Shown here piece by piece: positions 9,863-18,336 of a stretch of DNA of 64,000 nucleotides. Position 1 is the stretch's first letter, and the number at the start of each line of letters is the position of its first letter. The stretch covers positions 1-64,000 of the forward strand of contig JANQLT010000057.1 in the NCBI GenBank assembly GCA_028280455.1. Reading direction: 5' to 3'. Source of the DNA: Kiloniellales bacterium (GTDB taxonomy: Bacteria; Pseudomonadota; Alphaproteobacteria; Kiloniellales; JAKSDN01). The position numbers were made by a program, and so were the translations under genes. Under the pieces are notes generated by a model. That model made no database searches and had not been told where the DNA came from. It saw nothing but the letters and a program-made list of their open reading frames with translations.

Positions 9863-11308
9863 CTATCCGACAATGACCGATTTGACCAACCTGGGGGCGG
9901 AGCGATCAAGCAGAACCACGACAGACGTGTAGGCGACGACGCCGGCCGCAATCGTGGCCACAAGAGCGAATATGGGTGGCCAAGCTTGAGTAATAAAGAT
10001 CTGGATGCTGGCCGTGACGGCAAGCATCAGCGCGGCGGACACAAGCGGCACGGCCACGATCTTTGCTTGGCTCAGGTATCCGATTTGAGCGCTGCTTTTC
10101 AGCATCGCCGCGGCATAGAGAAGGACGGCCGGGAACGTCACCAGCCACGACACGCAAACGCCCGTAATGCCCCAGCGAATGCCAATGAGGAAACCGAGCG
10201 GAATGACCGTCGTCGCCAGCACGACGCAGCGCAGCACTTTCTCGGGGCTACCCAGACCGTTCATGATCACTGTCATATGGCTGTAAAGCATGCGAAACGG
10301 CAGAATCACCGCGAGAATCTGCATGGGCAGAATGGCTTCGAGCCATTTGTCGCCGAGGATAACCCGGACCGCCGGGTCGGCCACGGCCGCAATGCCCCAG
10401 AACACGGGAAAGGCAAACAAGGCGAGAAGCTTCAGGGCCTTCTGCGCGTAGTTCTGAACGAGCTCCGGCTCGCTCTGGATGCGTGAGTAGGCCGGAAAGC
10501 TCGCCTGGTCGACGATCGCGTTGACGCGAACCATCGGCAGGGACGCGAGCTGCATCGCCACAGCGTAAACGCCTAGCGGGGCCGGCCCCAGCCATCTCCC
10601 GATGATCAGGCTGTCCGCGCTCCAGTAGACGGACGTCAAGATTCGCTGCAGCGTGATGGTGCCGCCGAACCGGACCAAAGGCGCGAGCCCCTCCAGAGAC
10701 ATGAGCGGCAGGAACCGGATCGGCATCGCCACGTTGGTGGCGACGAGGCGTGCTAGGGCCCCACCGATCACGCCGGCGACCAGAGCCCAGACGCCGTATC
10801 CGTTGAACGCGAAATACAAGGTAATGAACCCGGCGGCGAGCCCCGAAACCAAGTCTACAATCGACTTGGCCTTCAGATTCAAATCTCTAATCAACAACGC
10901 CTGCGGCACCACTATGAAAATCGAGATCAAAATCTCGAACGACAAGGCTCGAAGCACCCATGTGATCTTTGGCTCATCGTAAAACCAGGCCGCGGCAGGC
11001 GCAGAAACAAAAAGCAATATGAATATCCCCAAATGAATGCAAATGATTACAAAGAAGACCTTCCTCATCTGCTCCAGCGAAAGCGTCTCCAACTGGATGA
11101 GCGTCGCTGAGAAACCGAATTCCCGAATGTTCGAGACCAGGGTGGTGAACACCACCGCCATGGCCATGAGCCCGTAGTCCTCCGGGGTCAGAATTCGCAC
11201 GACCTGTATGGTTATCAGCCAATTGACCAACTGGACGCCGATTCGCCCCACCGCCGACCATTTGAGGCCGCGCAGCGAGCGAGACTTGATGTCGGTTGGC
11301 GGGGTCAT
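9863..11308 (-). CDS. Lipopolysaccharide/exopolysaccharide flippase (MOP superfamily, Wzx-like)
   Basis: 481 aa polytopic protein; GLKWSAVGRIGVQLVNWLITIQVVRILTPEDYGLMAM start characteristic of the family. Confidence 0.85.
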   Translation of the reverse strand: MTPPTDIKSRSLRGLKWSAVGRIGVQLVNWLITIQVVRILTPEDYGLMAMAVVFTTLVSNIREFGFSATLIQLETLSLEQMRKVFFVIICIHLGIFILLFVSAPAAAWFYDEPKITWVLRALSFEILISIFIVVPQALLIRDLNLKAKSIVDLVSGLAAGFITLYFAFNGYGVWALVAGVIGGALARLVATNVAMPIRFLPLMSLEGLAPLVRFGGTITLQRILTSVYWSADSLIIGRWLGPAPLGVYAVAMQLASLPMVRVNAIVDQASFPAYSRIQSEPELVQNYAQKALKLLALFAFPVFWGIAAVADPAVRVILGDKWLEAILPMQILAVILPFRMLYSHMTVIMNGLGSPEKVLRCVVLATTVIPLGFLIGIRWGITGVCVSWLVTFPAVLLYAAAMLKSSAQIGYLSQAKIVAVPLVSAALMLAVTASIQIFITQAWPPIFALVATIAAGVVAYTSVVVLLDRSAPRLVKSVIVG

Positions 11309-11311
11309 GGA

Positions 11312-11551
11312 TCAGCGTCCAAGGGGGAACCAGGCGACCGTCTGGTGATTTCGCAGCCAGATTCGAGAAGAGGCAAGCTGCACGGAAGCGTGGTGCTTGT
11401 CACCTCGCCTGCCGCAGCGAGCGGCTACGGCTCGAATGTACCTGAGTTTGTTGAAGAAGCGTTCGACGGCGTCGCGTTGGCTTCGGAGCCGCCTGCTAAA
11501 GGCCCGGATGTCGGGCCGTGTCGGCATGTGGCGGACGTAGGCCCGCGGCAC
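11312..11551 (-). mobile_element. C-terminal remnant of IS5-type (IS427-like) transposase
   Basis: ORF reads ...SQRDAVERFFNKLRYIRAVAARCGRRGDKHHASVQLASSRIWLRN, matching the conserved C-terminus NxVERFFNKLKxxRRxATRY...ASxRLWLR of IS5-type transposases; no N-terminal part present. Confidence 0.7.
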
Positions 11552-11599
11552 CGGGGCTGGAGGAGACGCTCACCCCTTCGACGCAATCGCCTGCGTCGC

Positions 11600-12934
11600 T
11601 CACAAGCCCGTCATCGGCATCGGGCGAGAGCCGTCCGTGAAACGCGCGTAGCGAAAGGGCGCGGGGTCAACGATCGGCGGACTTCCGGTGATCAGGTCGG
11701 CCATGAGCTGCCCGGCGCCCGGGCCGAGGCCGAAGCCGTGCCCGGAAAAACCCGTCGCCATGAAGAAGCCGGGCAGCGTCTCGACGGGGGACAGGACCGG
11801 TAGGGCGTCGGGCGTCGCGTCGATCAGCCCGGCCCAGCGGTTGGCCGAGTCCCTGCCGCGGAACACGGGAAAGGCGCGCTCGAGACTGGCCTTGGCGGAG
11901 TCCAGGAACTTGTCGACAGGCTCAGGGTCCAGCGTGCGAACCCTCTCGAACGGCGAGGGCCCATCCAAGGACCAGCGCTTCGCGAGGCGCGCTTCCTCGA
12001 GAAAGCGCTTGCCGAGCCGCAATCGCAGGTCCTTCCATTCGATCCGCAGGACCGGCAGGAAATCGAAGCCGTAGCGGAAGCTGTCCGGCACGACATCGGC
12101 GACATTGGCGCTGCCGTTCGCAAGCGTGTAGCCACCGTCCTGGCGCTTCCGGAACGCAAAGCCCGGCCCCCAGGCAGCCGCATCCGGCCCGCCCTCGAAA
12201 GGCGAGAGCCGCATCACCGAGGCCAGCACCTTGAGCTGCGGCAGGCGGATGCCCAGGCTGCGGCAGAACAGACCAGACCAGGCGCCACCCGCCAAGACGG
12301 CGGCGCTGCAGGCCACCCGCCCCTTCTCCGTCACCACGGCCGAGAGGCGGCCGGCCGCCGTCTCGAGGCCGCGCACGGCACAGCCCGCCATGACCGTCGC
12401 GCCGAGCCGGCGGGCGGCCCGAGCGATCGCCGGAGCCGCCTTCTGCGGCTCGGCCCGACCGTCGCTTTTCGTATAGAGCGCGCCGGCCCAGGCCTGCGCC
12501 GATCCGGGCAGGACGCGGTCCAGCTCGGCGCCCTTGATGACCTTGGTATCGAGTTGAAAGGGCATGGCATGCTCCAGCCAGGCCTCTCGCCTGGCCAGGT
12601 CCGCCTCGGACCGGCAAAGGTAGACGATCCCGGATTGCCGATAGCCCGTGTCCGACTCCAGCACGGCATCCATCTCATGCCAAAGACGTTCGCTCTCAAG
12701 CATGAGCGGCAACTCGCGCGGGTCGCGGCCCATCTTGCGGACCCAGCCCCAGTTGCGGCTCGACTGCTCCCCGGCGATCCGGCCCTTCTCGCAGAGGAGG
12801 GTGGCGACACCGCGCCGGGCCAGGGAGAAGGCGGTGCTCACGCCGGCGATGCCGCCGCCGATCACGACGACATCGGTCCTTGGCGGCAGCGCCTCGTCGG
12901 ATGGAAAGGCCTCGAGACGGGGTGCCCTTCGCAT
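11600..12934 (-). CDS. FAD-dependent oxidoreductase (DAO family)
   Basis: MRRAPRLEAF...TDVVVIGGGIAGVSTAFSLARRG; ATG at 12934 preferred over the upstream ORF extension, which is antisense to a permease remnant. Confidence 0.85.
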   Translation of the reverse strand: MRRAPRLEAFPSDEALPPRTDVVVIGGGIAGVSTAFSLARRGVATLLCEKGRIAGEQSSRNWGWVRKMGRDPRELPLMLESERLWHEMDAVLESDTGYRQSGIVYLCRSEADLARREAWLEHAMPFQLDTKVIKGAELDRVLPGSAQAWAGALYTKSDGRAEPQKAAPAIARAARRLGATVMAGCAVRGLETAAGRLSAVVTEKGRVACSAAVLAGGAWSGLFCRSLGIRLPQLKVLASVMRLSPFEGGPDAAAWGPGFAFRKRQDGGYTLANGSANVADVVPDSFRYGFDFLPVLRIEWKDLRLRLGKRFLEEARLAKRWSLDGPSPFERVRTLDPEPVDKFLDSAKASLERAFPVFRGRDSANRWAGLIDATPDALPVLSPVETLPGFFMATGFSGHGFGLGPGAGQLMADLITGSPPIVDPAPFRYARFTDGSRPMPMTGL

Positions 12935-13112
12935 GGCCGGCGCGGAGCAGCACACCATCCCCCGGCGCATGTGGAGCGGCATCCGCGAGCACCTCAGCCC
13001 GACCATCATCGCCGCCGCCACGCTGCTGATCGTGCTGTCCATCGCCTTGATGCTGACCATGGAATGGCTGCGCCGCCGCAGCGAGCGCCTGCGCGGGCTC
13101 GAGCAGACATGA
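12931..13112 (+). pseudogene. C-terminal fragment of ABC transporter permease (PotB/PotC-type)
   Basis: TIPRRMWSGIREHLSPTIIAAATLLIVLSIALMLTMEWLRRRSERLRG is a typical C-terminal end of polyamine-type permeases; nothing homologous upstream. Confidence 0.65.
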
Positions 13113-13119
13113 CGGCACC

Positions 13120-14316
13120 ATGACGTCGCCGGAAGCCATCGGACAGGAGAGCGTGGAGCCCATGACGGCACCCTACGAGAGGCGCATCGTCGAGCTGCAA
13201 CAGAGGCTGAGGGACGAGGGCCTGGACGCCGCCCTGGTTACCGACCCGGACTCCATCTTCTACCTCTCCGGCTATTGGGGCTATGCCAGCTTCGTCTCCT
13301 GCGGCCGGCCGAACATGCTCTGGGTGCCGAGGGACGACAGACCGGCGATCGTCACGCCGCTCATGGAGCTCGAGATGTGCCGGCAGCTCAGCAGCGTCGC
13401 CGAGATCAAGGACTGGGTCGACGGCGCCGACGGCGAATGGCGAGCGCCGCTGCGCGCGGTCATGTCCGGCGCGGCCCCTCGAGCCATCGCCCTGGAAGCG
13501 GCCCAGATCCCGGGCGTGGTCGCCGGCTTCATCGCCGAGGAGTGGCCGGACCTGCGGCAGGTCGACTTGGCCGGGCCCCTCGGCGACATGCGGATGGTCA
13601 AGTCGGAGGACGAGATTCGCACCATGCGCCAGGCCGGCGAGGTGGCCGTCGCCATGGCCGAGGCCGGTGAGAAGGCGATCGCCGTCGGCGTGCCGGAATA
13701 CGAGGTCTCCCTGGCGGTGATCGACGGCGGCTCGCGGAAGGCGGCCGCGCTTCTCGACGGCAGCGGCGAGCGCTTCACCTCGCCGATGATCCACAACCTG
13801 CAGATCATGCAGTCCGGCCGGGATACCTGCATGGTCCATCGCCGGCCGACGACGAGATGCATCTGCGACGGCGATCCGGTCTACCTCTGCTTCTGCGGCA
13901 TCACCGTCTTCAAGGGCTACTGGCTCGGCTTCGACCGCGAGTTCTTCTGCGGCTCGGTGACCGACGAGCAGGCCCGGGTCTACGAGGTCTGCATAGCGGC
14001 CCAGTTGGCCGCCTTGGACGCGATCAGGCCGGGCGTCGCCGCCGAAGAGGTGCACTTTGCCGCCGACAGCGTCTATCGGGAGGGCGGCTTCGCGCCGACC
14101 TACCGCACGGGCCGGGGCACCGGCTGCTCGATCCTGGAAGGGCCCGAGCTCAAGGCCGGCAACAAGACCCCGCTCCGGGCCGGCATGACCATCGTCGTCG
14201 ACGGCGGGATCACGATCCCCGGCAGGTTCGGCGCCAGGGTCGGCGACTCAATCATCGTCACCGACAACGGCTTCGACTACCTGACGCCCTATCCGAAGGG
14301 CCTGAAGGTGCTGTGA
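13120..14316 (+). CDS. M24 family metallopeptidase (creatinase/Xaa-Pro aminopeptidase-like)
   Basis: ALVTDPDSIFYLSGYWGY N-domain; VYLCFCG...GRGTGCSILEGPEL...GMTIVVDGGI C-domain. Confidence 0.8.
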   Translation: MTSPEAIGQESVEPMTAPYERRIVELQQRLRDEGLDAALVTDPDSIFYLSGYWGYASFVSCGRPNMLWVPRDDRPAIVTPLMELEMCRQLSSVAEIKDWVDGADGEWRAPLRAVMSGAAPRAIALEAAQIPGVVAGFIAEEWPDLRQVDLAGPLGDMRMVKSEDEIRTMRQAGEVAVAMAEAGEKAIAVGVPEYEVSLAVIDGGSRKAAALLDGSGERFTSPMIHNLQIMQSGRDTCMVHRRPTTRCICDGDPVYLCFCGITVFKGYWLGFDREFFCGSVTDEQARVYEVCIAAQLAALDAIRPGVAAEEVHFAADSVYREGGFAPTYRTGRGTGCSILEGPELKAGNKTPLRAGMTIVVDGGITIPGRFGARVGDSIIVTDNGFDYLTPYPKGLKVL

Positions 14317-14392
14317 GCCCGGTCAGTAGGCAGCCGCCCCGACTGGCCCCGCCCCGGCCGGCAAAGCGCCTCCCGAGGCGCCCTGCGGCGTC

Positions 14393-14704
14393 GTGACCGA
14401 AGAGGGTGACAAGAGAACGCTCGTCCTCGTGCCGGGCCTGCACGGATCCTGGGTCAGCTGGATTCCCCAGGCCGCGCTGCTGCAGGATCTCGCCGAGATC
14501 CGACTGGCCGATTCAGCCTGCAATCACGACGGCATTGCCGCCATGGCGGCGGCGATTCTCCGGGACGCGCGCCGCTCTTTCGTCCTGACGTTGGACGACA
14601 CGATGGGAGTTGGTTGTGGAGTGATAGGAACCCGCGGACTTAGTCGCCGATTCCGGCATCGACCGGAACCACAAGGAGAGGTCAGATGGCTGGCTTCTCA
14701 TTAA
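14393..14704 (+). pseudogene. Truncated alpha/beta hydrolase
   Basis: LVLVPGLHGSWVSWIPQAALLQDLAEIRLADSACNHDGIAAMAAAILRDARRSFVL resembles a hydrolase N-terminus, but the nucleophile elbow is degenerate (LDDTMGVG) and the rest is missing. Confidence 0.55.
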
Positions 14705-14819
14705 CATGTCAGTGAAATTTCAACTTGCCTACTTGCCATATTCATGATCAGTTTTGCACACTTTCCGGCCAGATCATCGCTGGGCGAGCCCGATAGCTGA
14801 ACGGAGCAAGGCGACGTCG

Positions 14820-15827
14820 ATGAAGGCTGTGGTTCTTCATGAAAGCGGCAGCCCGGACAATCTGGTTCTCGAATCGGACTACCCGGAGCCCGAGTGTGGC
14901 GACGGCGATGTCGTCGTTCGGGTTCGAGCCGCGAGCCTCAACTATCATGACATCTTCACCTGTCGGGGCATGCCGGGCATCACCGTGCCGTTGCCCGTCG
15001 TCCCGGGTCTCGACATGGCCGGCGAGATCGAAGCGGTCGGCAAGGACGTCGAGGGCTGGGGCAGCGGCGACCCGGTTCTGGTCGACCCCGTGAACCGTGT
15101 CGAAGGCGGGCTCATGGGCGAGACGCTGGACGGCGGTTTCGCCGAGCTCTGCAGAGTTCCCGCGCACCAACTGATCCGGCTGCCGGACGGCATGGCGTTC
15201 GAGTCGGCGGCCGCCCTGCCGGTCGCCTACGGGTCCGCGCATCGCATGGTCATGACCCATGGGCAAATGACCGCCGGCGAGTCCGTCTTGGTCTTGGGTG
15301 CCAGCGGTGGCGTCGGCGTCGCTTGCATCCAGCTCGCGAAGCTCGTCGGTGCGAGCGTCACGGCCTGCACCAGCAGCGACGAGAAGGCTCGGCAACTCAC
15401 CGAGCTGGGCGCCGATCACATCATCAACTACGCCGCCGACGACTTCGTCAAATCCGCCTGGGGGATCACCGGCAAGCCGAAACGGCACAGCCAAGACTAC
15501 GGCTACGACATGGTCGTCAACTTCACCGGCGGCGAGACCTGGGCAAAGTCGCTGAAATGCCTGAAGCCCGGCGGCCGCATGGTGACAAACGGCGCCACGG
15601 CCGGTTACGACCCGAAGACGGATATCCGCTACATCTTCGGGCTGGAGTTGCAGATCCGCGGCTCGACGGGGTTCAAACCGGAAGACATCGGTCGCCTCCT
15701 CGATCTGACGGGGAACGGCCAGTTGGAGCCATTGATAGACCGCCGGCTTCCCTTGGAAGACTACAGGGAAGCCTTTCAAATGCTCGAGGAAAGACAGGTG
15801 GTCGGAAAGGTGATGGTGATGCCATGA
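14820..15827 (+). CDS. Zinc-type alcohol dehydrogenase/quinone oxidoreductase family (MDR)
   Basis: MKAVVLHESGSPDNLVLESDYPEPE; VLVLGASGGVGVACIQLAKLVGA. Confidence 0.9.
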   Translation: MKAVVLHESGSPDNLVLESDYPEPECGDGDVVVRVRAASLNYHDIFTCRGMPGITVPLPVVPGLDMAGEIEAVGKDVEGWGSGDPVLVDPVNRVEGGLMGETLDGGFAELCRVPAHQLIRLPDGMAFESAAALPVAYGSAHRMVMTHGQMTAGESVLVLGASGGVGVACIQLAKLVGASVTACTSSDEKARQLTELGADHIINYAADDFVKSAWGITGKPKRHSQDYGYDMVVNFTGGETWAKSLKCLKPGGRMVTNGATAGYDPKTDIRYIFGLELQIRGSTGFKPEDIGRLLDLTGNGQLEPLIDRRLPLEDYREAFQMLEERQVVGKVMVMP

Positions 15828-16243
15828 GCGAACCGCTGAGCGCAGAGCAAGTTCAAGAACGGATCGCCATTTCCCCCTTCATCGAGCTCATGGGACTGAC
15901 GGTCGTCTCTGCGGATCACGACAGCCAGGAAATCACCATGCGGATGCCCCTGAAGCCGGAGTTCGAGCGGAAACGCGGGACCGGCCAGTTCCATGGCGGC
16001 GTCATCGCCGCCCTCATCGACACCGTGGGCGACTACGCTCTCGGCATGATGGTCGGCAGCGGCCTGCCGACCATCAACTTCCGCACCGACTACCTGCGCC
16101 CCGCCGTAAACACGTCGCTGACGGCGACAGCCCGCGTGCGGCGTATGGGCCGGAGCGTCGGTGTCGCCGACGTCGATGTCATCGACGATCAGGGCCGCCT
16201 TGTCGCGATCGGGCGCGGAACCTACGCGATGGTCACCGGATAG
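15824..16243 (+). CDS. PaaI-type hotdog-fold thioesterase
   Basis: ATGA overlap; GQFHGGVIAALIDTVGDYALG...INFRTDYLRPA. Confidence 0.85.
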   Translation: MSEPLSAEQVQERIAISPFIELMGLTVVSADHDSQEITMRMPLKPEFERKRGTGQFHGGVIAALIDTVGDYALGMMVGSGLPTINFRTDYLRPAVNTSLTATARVRRMGRSVGVADVDVIDDQGRLVAIGRGTYAMVTG

Positions 16244-16263
16244 GTTAGGCCGGCAGGCATCGA

Positions 16264-16995
16264 TCAGCCGACATTCAGCCGCAGCTCGACGTTCTCGCTG
16301 GAAAAGAGAGCATCGACGATCATCCGCTGAGTCGTCTCCAAATGCTGCCGAGCAGCCTGCTGAGCGGCGGCGGGGTCCTGTTTCTCGATGGCGTCTAGGA
16401 TTGCTTCATGGTCGGCGTCGTCGGTTGCGAACTCCGACTTCATCGCCCCGGCTTCCCGATTCTGCATCAGCAAGCGCGACACCCGCTCCATTTGATCGAT
16501 CAGCTCGGTCACCATCCGCTCTAGGCGCCCGTTTCCCGCCGCCCGTGCAATGCCGATATGAAAGGCACGGTTCTTCTCGAAGGACACCGTCCGGTCGGCC
16601 TTCGGGTCCAAGGCCGTCCGCTTCCGAAGCTCGGCGACCGCCTCCGCCGTCATGCGCGTCGCGGCAAGCCGTGCCGTCTCCGGCTCCAAGATGAGGCGCA
16701 CCGACATGCACTCGTGGATGTCCTTGAACGTCAGAGGCGCGATCACATAGCCCCGCCGCGGCAAGGGCCGCACGAGCCCCTCCTGGAACAGCCGGGACAG
16801 CGCGGCGCGGACCGGCGCCTTGCCGACGTCATAGCGATCCGTCAACTCGGACTCCGTCACCTCCGAGCTCGGCTCCAGAGCACAGCAAATGATGTCGCGC
16901 CGGAGCATCTCATGGACCTTGTCCGACAGCGATTGCTTTCGGGCTGGCGCAGGGCCGGGGTCCTCACGGAGTTGGGTCATAGTTCCGATTCCCAC
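16264..16995 (-). CDS. GntR family transcriptional regulator (FCD/FadR-like)
   Basis: HTH SLSDKVHEMLRRDIICCALEPSSEVTESELTDRYDVGKAPVRAALSRLFQEGLV plus FCD domain. Confidence 0.9.
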   Translation of the reverse strand: MGIGTMTQLREDPGPAPARKQSLSDKVHEMLRRDIICCALEPSSEVTESELTDRYDVGKAPVRAALSRLFQEGLVRPLPRRGYVIAPLTFKDIHECMSVRLILEPETARLAATRMTAEAVAELRKRTALDPKADRTVSFEKNRAFHIGIARAAGNGRLERMVTELIDQMERVSRLLMQNREAGAMKSEFATDDADHEAILDAIEKQDPAAAQQAARQHLETTQRMIVDALFSSENVELRLNVG

Positions 16996-17018
16996 CGTCT
17001 GGCGTTGTTGGATCTCCG

Positions 17019-18185
17019 CTACCTCGATAACAGCGTTTCGGCCAGACGTACCCAGTAACTACTACCAAAAACCAAAGCCTCATCGTCGAAGTCATATCGC
17101 GGATTGTGCAGATAGCAACCGTCTTTTCCTTCGCCATTGCCGACGTAGATGTACGCGCCTGGCTTCCCCATCAACATGAATGCGAAATCCTCCGCGCCCA
17201 TGGCCGGCACGATATCGCGATCCACCTTGTCCGGGCCAACGACCTGTTCAGCCACTCTTGCGGCCAGCTCTGTTTCTTCTGGATGATTGATGGTCGCCGG
17301 ATATCGTCGCTCATAGAAGAACTCCGCGGTTGCACCCAATGACCTTGCGGTCAACTTGGTCGTTGTCTTCATCGCAGATTCCAGCAGGTCCTGTACCTCC
17401 GGCTTGTAGGCCCGGACAGTGCCGCGCAGAGCAACTTCCTTCGGCAGCACGTTCCAAGTGTCACCGCCGTGCACCTGAGTCAGGCTTATCACGGCCGAGT
17501 CCACCGGGTGAATGTTCAAGCGCACAAGAGCCTGCAGAGCGGTGATGATATGGCCCGCGACGACGATGGTATCGGTACCGGTGAAGGGTAGGCCGGCATG
17601 CGTGCCTGTCCCTTCCACGATGATCTCGAAAACATCGAAAGATGCCAGAATTGGCCCCGGACGCAGCGCGAACTCGCCGATTTTCACGCCGGGCTTGTTG
17701 TGCATGCCATAGACGGCGTCGACCGGGAAGTGGTCGAACAAGCCATCTTCCATCATCGCCCTGCCGCCACCCTCGTTCTCCTCGGCAGGTTGAAAAATGA
17801 AATCGATGGTCCCATCAAAATCACAGGTTGCCGCCAAGTACTTGGCGGCACCCAATAGCATGACGGTGTGGCCGTCGTGGCCACAGGCATGCATCTTGCC
17901 GTCGATCTTCGAGCGATAGGGGAGATCGTTTAGCTCGTGAATGTGAAGGGCATCCATATCAGCGCGCAAACCGATACGGCGGGCGCTCGAGCCGCTGCGC
18001 AGGGTACCGACGACACCCGTCTTGCCGAGGCCGCGGTGCACCTCGATGCCAAACTCCTGGAGCTTCTCCGCGACAAAGGCGGAGGTACGAACCTCCTCGA
18101 ACGCCGTCTCCGGGTGCGCATGCAAGTCGTGACGCCAAACCTTCAACTCCTCATGCATCGCCACAATGCCGTCAACCACGGCCAT
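17019..18185 (-). CDS. M20 family amidohydrolase (hippurate hydrolase-like)
   Basis: LHAHPETAFEEVRTSAFVAEKL; MHACGHDGHTVMLLGAAKYL. Confidence 0.92.
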   Translation of the reverse strand: MAVVDGIVAMHEELKVWRHDLHAHPETAFEEVRTSAFVAEKLQEFGIEVHRGLGKTGVVGTLRSGSSARRIGLRADMDALHIHELNDLPYRSKIDGKMHACGHDGHTVMLLGAAKYLAATCDFDGTIDFIFQPAEENEGGGRAMMEDGLFDHFPVDAVYGMHNKPGVKIGEFALRPGPILASFDVFEIIVEGTGTHAGLPFTGTDTIVVAGHIITALQALVRLNIHPVDSAVISLTQVHGGDTWNVLPKEVALRGTVRAYKPEVQDLLESAMKTTTKLTARSLGATAEFFYERRYPATINHPEETELAARVAEQVVGPDKVDRDIVPAMGAEDFAFMLMGKPGAYIYVGNGEGKDGCYLHNPRYDFDDEALVFGSSYWVRLAETLLSR

Positions 18186-18336
18186 CGGCCGCTCCTCCTT
18201 TCGAATCCCGCAACAATCGGCTCCGCTGATATGTTAATTGAAATGTCAATTACTGTCATTTAGAATGTCAAAATGACGAAAGGAACCGTGACGCGGCTCA
18301 CGAGGGCCGGTCGGGACGGTTCCCCGGAGGCATTTG

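Noticed and set aside
12935-13171. N-terminal extension of the FAD oxidoreductase ORF
   Set aside because: Residues before MRRAPRLEAF are Arg/Ser-rich and antisense to the permease remnant; the family starts near 12934.
14366-14381. GCGCCTCCCGAGGCGC hairpin after the M24 peptidase
   Set aside because: Short stem without a T-tract; too common in this GC range to call a terminator.
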